Origin: CAZVFX01 sp964626565
GTDB lineage: Bacteria; Myxococcota_A; UBA9042; CAIXZC01
DNA: 18,564 bases
Assembly: GCA_964626565.1 (NCBI GenBank)
Contig: CAZVFX010000138.1
Location: 1-18,564, forward strand
Direction of reading: 5' to 3'
The notes under the pieces were generated by a model, which worked only from the letters and a program-made list of their open reading frames with translations, did no database searches and was not told the origin of the DNA. The translations under genes were made by a program, and so were the position numbers. Positions 5,806 through 13,900 of the stretch are shown piece by piece (position 1 is the first letter of the stretch; every line of letters begins with the position of its first letter).

Positions 5806-8766
5806 TCAGTCCGCCTGACACGTAGTCTGGTTGTTGCTCCAGCAACTATCGCCACATGAGAAGCTGCAGTTGTAGTTGGTCGCGTGATAGCCGGAGGGGC
5901 AGCCCATGCCGCACTTGGTGAAGCTGCCGCCGCAACTCGGTGCGCAGGTGCTCTGGTTGTTGCTCCAGCAACTGCTGCCACACGAAAAGCTGCAATTATA
6001 TGCGGTGGCGTGATACCCGGAAGGGCAGCCCATGCCGCACTGAGTGAAGCTGTTGCAGCCCACGCACTGGTTGCACTGGGCTGACCAGGTGCAGTTGTTG
6101 GTGCAGGTCTTGCCCCGACAGGTGGGACAACCGGTGGTTGACTGCTGCCCGGGCTGGCATTCACCCTCGCCGGTGCACGGGCCCCACTGGCACGCCGGGC
6201 TGCAGGTCTGCCAGCCACACGCACCGCACTCACCGCTGGCTCCCGGCTGACAGGCTCCCTGGCCAGCGCAGCCGGCCCAGTTGCTCCACATGCAACTGCT
6301 GTTGCAGCTTCTGGTCTGGGTGCCGCAATTGCCGCACGGCTGCGACTGATTGTCCCCGGGCGTACAGATCCCCTGGCCGTTGCAACCACTCCAACTGTCC
6401 CACTGGCAGGTGGCGTTGCACAACCGCGTCTCCTGACCGCACAACCCGCACGGCTGCGACTGCACTTCGCCGGGTGCACACACTCCCTCCCCGAAACATC
6501 CGCCCCAACCGCCCCACTGGCACGTCGCGTCGCACGACTGGGTCTGCAGACCACACTTGCCGCACGTCGCAGAATCACTTTGGCCCGGAGTACAGGTACC
6601 CTCTCCCACGCACGGTCCCCAATTGTCCCACGTACACCCTACCTTGCACGTGCGGGTCTGGGTGCCGCACGCACCACACGATTGAGTGTCCGTCTCCGCG
6701 GGGAAACATACCCCCTCACCCTGACAGGTGGAGAACGGGCCCCAGGTGCCGTTGCTGTTGCAGGTGCGCTCCTGAGTGCCGCACGCGCCGCAGGAAACCT
6801 GGTCCACTTCGCCGGGAAGACAGTCGGTGGGCCCGTCAGTGGCGCAAGCATAATCTTTGCACGTCTGCCCCGGCGGACACTCCCCGCAAACTCCACCGCA
6901 CCCATCGCCACCGCACTGCTTGCCCGAACAGTCAGCGTCGCACCCGCATTCGCCATCGACGCAGGGGCCGGTACAGGGCAGAACATCGCCCCATTCCAGG
7001 CATTCGTCACCATCGTACTGGCCGCATACTACTCTTCCGTCGCCGCTGCACATCCCCAGCCCCGGCGTATCGCATTCGTCAACGCATCCGTCGGTGCAGG
7101 CGTAGTTGCTGCACGTACCCCCGGCAGGGCAGGTGCCGCAGCTTCCCTCACAGTCGTCGAAGCCGCACTCTTTACCCTGACAATTAGCTACGCACTCGCA
7201 TTCCCCTTCCACGCAAACACCGGCGCCCGGGCAATAGCTGACTTCGCTCCATTCCACGCACCCGTCGCCATCGTATTGCCCGCAATCAGCGAAACCCGCG
7301 TCAACGCACATGCGCGAACCCGGTGGAGAACACTCGTTCTCACACTGGCCCGCACAGACATAGTCTGTACACGCAATCGTTTCAGGACACACGCCGCACA
7401 AGCCGCCGCAGTTGTCCTTGCCGCATTCCTTGCCGTCGCAGTCGGGCGTACAGCCGTTGTTATTGCCGCCAACCTCGCTCTCACCCCCAGTCCAATCCGC
7501 ACCCGGCGAAACATCCCAGCCGGGAAGACCCGTACCTTTCACAACCTGGGTCTCTGCGCAAGCAGTCACGATCAACGCTAATCCGAGGCAGGCCACAAGC
7601 CACCGCGGGGGCCTCATCGCCAGGCAAGCCAATACGGCCACAAGCAGGAGGAAGAGTGCCAGAAGTCCGCGTGTATCCTCGCCGCCCGCGACCGAGCAAC
7701 CTCCGCCCGACCCACCACCTTCCTCCTCGCCCACCGGAGTATTCGCCACACATCCCATGGCGGTCAAATGGTAGCCGAAGGGGCAGCCTCCGGGAGTCTC
7801 GGGACCGGGCGTCGAGGCCGCGTCGTCGCCCGCCGGAGTTCCTCCCGCGTCAGGCGTTGCCGGCGTGCCGCCCGCGTCTTCATCCGGCGCGGAAATGTCC
7901 GGCTTTGGTTCGTCCGCAGGTACACAGATTCCGGCGGGGCTGCAGGTGTCATCGAATCCACAGGCGCCGCAAGCGCCGCCACAACCATCGTCGCCACATT
8001 CTTTGTTCAGGCAAGCCGGCTTGCAGGCACACTGTCCCTGGGGATTGCACGCAGCATCAAATCCGCAACTACCGCACGAACCGCCGCAGCCGTCGTCGCC
8101 GCACTCCTTCCCGGCGCAACTCGGGGTGCAGCCGGAACAGACTCCCCCGGCACACGCCAGGCCGTCCGGGCAATTCCCGCAGGAACCGCCGCAGCCGTCA
8201 TCGCCGCACTCCTTACCCGCGCAACTCGACTGGCAAGGCGCACAGGTGAAACCGGCGCTGCACGGCCACCCCGGCGGGCACTCGCCGCACGACCCCCCGC
8301 AACCGTCGTCACCGCACTGCTTGCCGGTACAGTTGGGCATGCAGTTGCTGAAACACACGCCGTCCTGGCACACGGCCCCGGGAGGGCACTGTCCGCACTG
8401 GACGGTACCGCCGCAACCGTCGGGGGCGGAGTCGCAATCCTTGCCCATGGCGGAACAGCTCGTAGGCACACAACCGCCGGCAGAGCATACCCCCACACTA
8501 CCGTCGGAGTTCTCACACACACTACCTGGTTGGTCGCACGACGGGTCGGAGCAGCAAAGTGGATGGGTACCGGATCCGAACACGGTTCCCACCGGCTGGC
8601 AGATCGCGCCACTGTCGCACTGCTGGCCCGATGGACATTCGCAGGAAGAGCCGCAGGCCATGGAAAGTTCGGGGCTCAGCAACACCACCGCAGCGACCAG
8701 TAGCGCAGTCACTGCCGGCAGGCGGATTCCATGCCCCATCTCTTCCAGGCTGATACCCGGCACCAT
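5806..8766 (-). CDS. Cys-rich surface protein: in-frame fusion of a MYXO-CTERM-like protein and a lipoprotein
   Basis: One 986-codon frame looks like two complete exported proteins joined head to tail. Part A (residues 1 to about 388) has a signal peptide ending near LSMAC, Cys-rich repeats with core GK(E/Q)CGDDGCGGSCG (Cys at 111, 151, 187, 222, 257), an Asp/Pro/Thr/Gly linker (286-326), CPFGYHLTAMGC, and a MYXO-CTERM-like end: GGCSVAGG, a hydrophobic helix (366-383), then RPPR. Part B begins at Met384 with a second hydrophobic stretch and lipobox VTAC (Cys403). It continues with more CGxDxCxGxCG repeats, five exact 38-residue thrombospondin-1-like units (649-838) plus two degenerate ones, and two 42-residue C-terminal repeats. 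The ATG at 8766 follows GGGGAGG; a GTG at 8763 has better spacing. It is last in the four-gene operon, and its stop is 10 bases from the asnB stop. The fold and ligand are unknown. Confidence 0.85.
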   Translation of the reverse strand: MVPGISLEEMGHGIRLPAVTALLVAAVVLLSPELSMACGSSCECPSGQQCDSGAICQPVGTVFGSGTHPLCCSDPSCDQPGSVCENSDGSVGVCSAGGCVPTSCSAMGKDCDSAPDGCGGTVQCGQCPPGAVCQDGVCFSNCMPNCTGKQCGDDGCGGSCGECPPGWPCSAGFTCAPCQSSCAGKECGDDGCGGSCGNCPDGLACAGGVCSGCTPSCAGKECGDDGCGGSCGSCGFDAACNPQGQCACKPACLNKECGDDGCGGACGACGFDDTCSPAGICVPADEPKPDISAPDEDAGGTPATPDAGGTPAGDDAASTPGPETPGGCPFGYHLTAMGCVANTPVGEEEGGGSGGGCSVAGGEDTRGLLALFLLLVAVLACLAMRPPRWLVACLGLALIVTACAETQVVKGTGLPGWDVSPGADWTGGESEVGGNNNGCTPDCDGKECGKDNCGGLCGVCPETIACTDYVCAGQCENECSPPGSRMCVDAGFADCGQYDGDGCVEWSEVSYCPGAGVCVEGECECVANCQGKECGFDDCEGSCGTCPAGGTCSNYACTDGCVDECDTPGLGMCSGDGRVVCGQYDGDECLEWGDVLPCTGPCVDGECGCDADCSGKQCGGDGCGGVCGECPPGQTCKDYACATDGPTDCLPGEVDQVSCGACGTQERTCNSNGTWGPFSTCQGEGVCFPAETDTQSCGACGTQTRTCKVGCTWDNWGPCVGEGTCTPGQSDSATCGKCGLQTQSCDATCQWGGWGGCFGEGVCAPGEVQSQPCGLCGQETRLCNATCQWDSWSGCNGQGICTPGDNQSQPCGNCGTQTRSCNSSCMWSNWAGCAGQGACQPGASGECGACGWQTCSPACQWGPCTGEGECQPGQQSTTGCPTCRGKTCTNNCTWSAQCNQCVGCNSFTQCGMGCPSGYHATAYNCSFSCGSSCWSNNQSTCAPSCGGSFTKCGMGCPSGYHATNYNCSFSCGDSCWSNNQTTCQAD
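5809..6048 (-). repeat. Two near-identical C-terminal 42-residue repeats
   Basis: Residues 907-948 and 949-986 repeat with a 42-residue (126-base) step. The shared core is CGMGCPSGYHAT followed by YNCSFSCGxSCWSNNQ. DNA identity is high (for example CTGGTTGTTGCTCCAGCAAC at 5827 and 5953), which indicates a recent duplication. CPFGYHLTAMGC in part A is a distant relative. Confidence 0.85.
6139..6822 (-). repeat. Thrombospondin-1-like tandem repeats, 38-residue period
   Basis: Units begin at Cys649, 687, 725, 763, 801 and 839 of the fused protein, an exact 38-residue (114-base) step. The consensus is CxPGxxxxxxCGxCGxQTRxC followed by xxxCxWxxWxxCxGxG. The sixth unit is shortened, and a seventh (about 870-900) has lost the tryptophan pair. 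The CxWxxW pattern recalls thrombospondin type 1 modules. Confidence 0.85.
7558..7698 (-). other. Junction of sorting tail and internal lipoprotein signal, with candidate internal start
   Basis: Residues 357-403 of the fused frame read, in order: CSVAGG, an uncharged helix, RPPR, a second hydrophobic stretch and VTAC. The ATG for Met384 is at 7615-7617. Its sequence context CGATGAGG also contains a TGA in the +1 frame, the classic ATGA stop-start overlap. I see no good ribosome binding site before this ATG. If used, it would give a 603-residue lipoprotein (5806-7617). Confidence 0.6.
7924..8457 (-). repeat. Five Cys-rich CGDDGCGGxCG repeats
   Basis: Residues 104-281 of the fused protein hold five units of 35-36 residues (the first is divergent). 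Each has the core CxGKxCGDDGCGGSCGxC followed by a CxxxxxC tail. Four cores are almost identical in protein sequence, suggesting recent expansion. Confidence 0.85.
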
Positions 8767-8847
8767 ACACCTCCCCTTAACGCAGCAGATATTCTACCAA
8801 GTTCTTGTAGAGAAGGCCATTATGTGATCAGTAACGGCTGAACAGCG

Positions 8848-10932
8848 TCACCGGATCGCAAATCCGTACACCGCGGTCTGCCCGATATAGGAGGTGCAGC
8901 CGGAGTTGCCTCGCCATACTTTCTTGCAGTAGTACAGGCCGCAGATTTCCCCGCCGGTGGGATCCACCCACCCCTTCACGTCGGCGCCGTCAGTGTCGCA
9001 CACCCAGCCAGTAGGAACCAGGGCTGCGAAACAGACGGGAATGTTCGTTTGAGCCAGGCTGCAAATGGAACTGCCGTAATAGCCGGTGCGAAACTCCCGG
9101 CTGCCGGTCATGGTGATCTTCTTGGCAGCGTTGCCGTGGGAACTCGAGTAGGTGGTCCCGTTCCAGGTCCCCGGACTTGCAGCAGCCTGGGTTACGTAGT
9201 CGCCGGTGGAGAAATTGTCGATCCGAATGGTCTCGTACGGCACGCCGGTCAAGTTCACCGAGTACTCGCTCAACAACTTGTTGGGGTTGACTCCCCCGAA
9301 CTTGGTGACCCCGGGCAGGCGTGTCCGGTTGCTGGAACTTGTGGTGGTCTCGATGATGGCGCCGTAGGTCCACCCGCCGCCCTCCGTTGTCATGTCGCAC
9401 CAGGTGCTGAAGGACGCCAGCGGCCCGGAGCCGTCCGGGTCGATGGTGTAAACGCCGTCCGACAGGGCGGGGTTGGCTTGCAGCATCTTCAGGCAACTCT
9501 CGCCGTCACACGCCTCGTCCTGCTGGTTGTTGCAATTGTCGTCGACCCCGTTGAAACAGATCTCGACGGCCAATCCGCCTACCGCCGGGTTCATGGGCTC
9601 ACAGTCGGTGACATCCGGGTCGCCGTCGTCGTCGTCGTCCTCGTCGACACAGTCCGCTTGTCCGTCCATGTCGTGATCGTTGAACCCGTTGTCTGCGACG
9701 CCGTTGCAGTCGTTGTCCAAGCCGTCGCAAACCTCCGGACCCGCCCCCAGGTTGGGGTCGCACACTTGCGTCACGCCGCTCTCGCAGTCATCCACCGTAT
9801 GCTCGCACAACCCCAGCCCGCAGGTGGTGGTGCCGAAGCCCTCATCGGTTTCGCCGTTGCAGTCGTTGTCCACGGCGTCGCACACTTCCTCGGACGCCCC
9901 TTCCATGGGGTCACAGACCTGGAGTTCGCCCTCGGCACAGTTGTCCACCCAGTGCAGGCACGCTCCGACCCCGCACGTTGTAGTGCCCAGATCCTCGTCC
10001 ACCATACCGTCGCAGTCGTTGTCCAGAAGGTCGCACTCCTCGCCGGTCGCCCCTTGATACGGGTCGCACTCCTGGGGCTCGCCGTCGGCACACAAGGGCG
10101 CCGCGTGCTCGCACAATCCCCAACCGCAGGTCGTACTGCCCAGCTCCTCGTCCACCTCGCCGTCGCAGTCATTGTCCACGCCGTCACACTCCTCCGGCGC
10201 CCAACCATCAAAAGGATCACATACCTGAGGAACACCGTTCTTGCACACCGGCATGTACCAGTGACACGCACCCTGACCGCAACTGGAGTGTCCCATCTCC
10301 TCGTCCACCTCACCGTCGCAATCGTTATCAATCAGGTCACACATCTCCTCGTTGCTGGGGAACAGGCTCGCGTCCAGGACGACGCAGTCGTCCGCGTCGG
10401 CCACGCCGTCACCATCCGAATCATCGTCGCAGAAGTTCAGCCGCCCATCACCATCGTGATCGGGACTGTCGGGCATCCCCAGTTTGCCGAATATCACGGC
10501 CACCAGGAACAGGAAATCGGTGTTGGTGGTTTCGCCGTCACAATTCAAGTCGGTAATGCGGCGCGGAGTCAGGCCCAAACAGTTGTCATCGTCGGCCTCC
10601 GGGTCATCGCAGGAAGGGGCTCCATCCTTGTCCAACGCCACCACCGGCGCCAAGCATCCCGGAAGGCAGACTTTCCCCGGTCCAAAACCCGCACCACAGC
10701 GGGCGTCCGGCGCCACCAGGTCAGCGCAATCCGCATCTTCGGCGCACTCGGCGCCGCCGGGATGATCGGCCAGATTCAAGTAGGAGAAAAGCAGAATCTC
10801 GCACTGAAGATCCAACCCGTCAACGGCTCCATCCTGGTTCAAATCTCCGTCGGGAGCAGTGTAAGGCGCCGGCGCGGATACGAGCCCGGCGGACAACAGC
10901 ACGCAAATGAATGTGATCCCGCTTCTCACCAT
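8848..10932 (-). CDS. Secreted protein: dockerin-like segments, MopE-type repeats, fibrinogen-like C-terminus
   Basis: The 694-residue protein starts with a signal peptide (hydrophobic to about residue 20, cleavage in the SAPAPY region). Residues 28-49 (DGDLNQDGAVDGLD) and 128-150 (DLNCDGETTNTDF) are calcium-loop-like and resemble the two halves of a dockerin, separated by a Cys-rich insert. A TSP3-like stretch follows (DHDGDGRLNFCDDDSDGDG). MopE-type motifs CDxxDNDCDGxVDE occur at Cys198, 249, 300, 351 and 402, exactly 51 residues apart, then a variant at about 459. The C-terminal 215 residues are fibrinogen-like (SDGVYTIDPDG, CDMTTEGGGWTY). The protein is probably secreted, calcium-stabilised and ligand-binding, though no ligand is known. 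The ATG at 10932 follows GAGG. The gene lies third in the operon and lacks a lipobox, unlike the two genes before it. Confidence 0.92.
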   Translation of the reverse strand: MVRSGITFICVLLSAGLVSAPAPYTAPDGDLNQDGAVDGLDLQCEILLFSYLNLADHPGGAECAEDADCADLVAPDARCGAGFGPGKVCLPGCLAPVVALDKDGAPSCDDPEADDDNCLGLTPRRITDLNCDGETTNTDFLFLVAVIFGKLGMPDSPDHDGDGRLNFCDDDSDGDGVADADDCVVLDASLFPSNEEMCDLIDNDCDGEVDEEMGHSSCGQGACHWYMPVCKNGVPQVCDPFDGWAPEECDGVDNDCDGEVDEELGSTTCGWGLCEHAAPLCADGEPQECDPYQGATGEECDLLDNDCDGMVDEDLGTTTCGVGACLHWVDNCAEGELQVCDPMEGASEEVCDAVDNDCNGETDEGFGTTTCGLGLCEHTVDDCESGVTQVCDPNLGAGPEVCDGLDNDCNGVADNGFNDHDMDGQADCVDEDDDDDGDPDVTDCEPMNPAVGGLAVEICFNGVDDNCNNQQDEACDGESCLKMLQANPALSDGVYTIDPDGSGPLASFSTWCDMTTEGGGWTYGAIIETTTSSSNRTRLPGVTKFGGVNPNKLLSEYSVNLTGVPYETIRIDNFSTGDYVTQAAASPGTWNGTTYSSSHGNAAKKITMTGSREFRTGYYGSSICSLAQTNIPVCFAALVPTGWVCDTDGADVKGWVDPTGGEICGLYYCKKVWRGNSGCTSYIGQTAVYGFAIR
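9691..10341 (-). repeat. MopE-type repeats, exact 51-residue period
   Basis: Four full 153-base units plus the start of a fifth encode the core CDGxDNDCDGxVDExxG, then TTCGxGxCxHxxxxCxxG, then QxCDPxxGxxxE. The leading Cys residues are at 198, 249, 300, 351 and 402 of the 694-residue protein. Confidence 0.9.
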
Positions 10933-10994
10933 TGACCTCGTCTGCCCACTATTCTGCCTGAAGGATGCCTATGGTGCAACGCCTGCAAACCATC

Positions 10995-13900
10995 CTACCG
11001 CGCGTACACGTTGGTCCGCAGATTCGCGTCCGACCAGTCGCTGGCTGTAGAACAGTCGGCCCCGTCCCCGCCTCCGCAATAGTTGGCGTTGTTGCCTACG
11101 CCTGCGTTGACGTCGTTATTACTGCCACTACCGCATCCTCCCGGGCTAGCCGGGCAGCCGTAGTTGCCATCGGATGCCTGGTAGCAGAACACGCACGGCT
11201 GACCACAACCGCTGGGCACGGAACCGCCGTTACGACACGAGCCATCCCACAGAGCAGAGCCGGCACGCATGAAGATCGGCGCGCACTGCCGGTCGTGACC
11301 GAATGCCAACCGCCACGATTCGTAGTCCGGATACGGGGAAAAAGGCACCTCGTTGGTGGTCATCAGCTTCCGGGGCGACGCCGGGGAAGAAAAGGACACA
11401 GACGTAGCCTTGTCCTTGCTGGTGTAGAACCTCAACTCCGTCGTATCGGCCAGGAGATGGAAAGCCCGGGATTTGGCGTCGTACTCGTGCGCGTTGGGTA
11501 GCACCGGATTAGTGACCTTGTCCTCATTGTGTGGCGAGGAATCGGTCCACTTGGGGCTGCCGTAGCAGAACTGGTCCTTCGACAGCTTCAGCACCAACGT
11601 CCAGCCACCACCGTCGGAAGTCATGTCGCAATAGACGTCGAACGGCTCTCCGTCCCCCTGAGGTTCGATAGTGTAAACACCATCCGAGGTATCAGGGTAG
11701 TCCTCCTTGATCTTACGGCAACTGGCAAGAATGCACTCGTCGCCGTCATCCACTGCGGCGTCGCAGTTGTCGTCGATTCCGTTGAAGCAGACCTCGTCCA
11801 GACCGTGAGCAACATCCGGATTGAGGGGCTCACAATCGTCATCGTCCGGATCTCCATCGCCGTCATCATCATCATCCACGCAGTCCGCCAGAGAATCCAG
11901 GTCCTGATCGTTAAAGCCGTTGTCCGAAGTCCCGTCGCAGTCATTGTCCAGGCCGTCGCATTCCTCCAGCATCCACCCTTCCATGGGGTCGCATTCCACC
12001 AGCTCCCCGGCTTCGCAGACAGGGACAGTGTGCTCGCACGCACCCAGCCCGCACGTCTGCTCACCCATCCCCTCGTCAACGCCGCCGTTACAGTTGTTGT
12101 CCTTACCGTCGCAGACCTCTTCCTCGGCGCCAAAGAACGGGTCACAAAGACCGGGCGCTCCATCGACGCACACCGCAACCGGATGGGCACAAGTTCCCTG
12201 GCCACAACTGAAAGAACCCAACTCCTCGTCCACCAACCCGTCACAGTCGTTGTCCTGCAGATCACACTGCTCCAACTCGGAGCCAAGGAAAGGATCGCAC
12301 GGCTGGATCTTCCCTTCCACACAGTAAGGCTGATCATGTAGACAGTTGCCCTTTCCGCAGGTCACAACTCCCAGCCCCTCATCAACCTCCTCGTCGCAGT
12401 CGTTGTCCACACCGTCGCAAACTTCCGGTTGCGCGCCCTGCAACGGGTCGCACTGCTGAGTCACTCCGCCGATACACGACTGGACGGTGTGAAAACACTG
12501 CCCCTCGCCACACGCCAACGTAGGCATCGCCTCATCCACCTGCCCGTCGCAATCGTTGTCCTTGCCGTCACATTGTTCGAGGCCGGCACCCTCAAATTCA
12601 TCGCAAACCTGAGGGACTCCTCCGACGCAGTTGGCCGCGGTGTGCTGGCATAGTCCGAAACCACAAGTCGTGCTCCCCTGATCCTCGTCGACCAGCCCGT
12701 CACAGTCGTTGTCGAATCCGTCGCAGGTCTCGAGAGCGACACCTTCCATGGGATCGCACACCTGAAGCATACCACCGATGCAATTGTCCACTTCGTGCGC
12801 ACACTGCCCCTTGCCGCAGACTGTCGCACCCAATCCCTCGTCGGTCTCACCATCACAATTGTTGTCCACCCCGTCGCAAACCTCCACCGCGTCCTTGTTC
12901 ACGGCCGCGTCCAGCGGCGCACAGTCGGAACCGTCCGGATCTCCATCATTGTCGTCGTCCATGTCCACACAGTCCTTCAAAGAATCGAAGTCGTTATCGT
13001 TAAAACCCTCGTCGGTGAGGAAGTCGCAGTCGTTGTCCAGACCGTCACAGATCTCCTCGGCCCCAGGGAAGATTGCCGGGTCGTCTTCGGCGCAGTCTTT
13101 TGTATCAGGCGAGCCGTCGCCGTCCTTGTCGTCCTCACACGCGTCCCCGATGCCATCTCCGTCCGCGTCGTCCTGCCCCGCGTTTTCTACACCAACACAA
13201 TTGTCCGCACCGTTGTCCACGCCGTCCCCATCGATATCGTTATCGCAGACATCGCCGGCTCCGTCACCGTCAGTGTCGGTTTGGGAGGTGTTTTTTACAC
13301 CAACACAATTGTCCACACTGTCCGGAATTGCATCTCCATCGACATCCGGGTCGCACGCGTCCCCGAGGCCGTCCTGATCAAGGTCCTCCTGCCCCGCGTT
13401 TTTTGCACCAACACAATTGTCCGCACTGTCGATTACGCCGTCTCCGTCCGCGTCTTCATCTACGCAATCGGCAGCGCCGTCACCGTCCATATCAGGGAAG
13501 ACTTCATCGATGTCCTGATCGCAGTCGTTGTCCATGCCGTCGCAAAGCTCCGGCGCGCCCGTATAGGCTAACGGGTCCGAGGGCTCACAGTCCGCCTCAT
13601 CGGATATGCCGTCGTTGTCATCATCCGTGTCCACACAATCCTTGATAGAATCGAAGTCGTTATCGTTAAAACCCTCGTCGACTACGAGGTTGCAGTTGTT
13701 GTCCAAACCGTCGCAGGTTTCGTCCGCACCAGGATAAATTTCTCCTTCCAACGGCGCGCAATCGAGGTCGTCCGCGACCTGGTCGTTATCGTCGTCGGGG
13801 TCACACGCGTTGCCCACGGTATCCAGGTCGGTGTCCAACTGGCTCTGGTTGGGAAGTGCCGGGCAGTTATCCAGCACGTCCGGCGTGCCGTCCCCGTCGA

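Noticed and set aside
8767..8847. TAGAAT on the minus strand in the gap before the fused gene as an internal promoter
   Set aside because: The -10 match is fair, but the matching -35 (TGGCCT at 17 bases) is poor.
11916..12878. Regular 153-base spacing as a CRISPR or other noncoding array
   Set aside because: Units are continuous coding sequence with conserved cysteines and diverged DNA. There are no identical short repeats with unique spacers.
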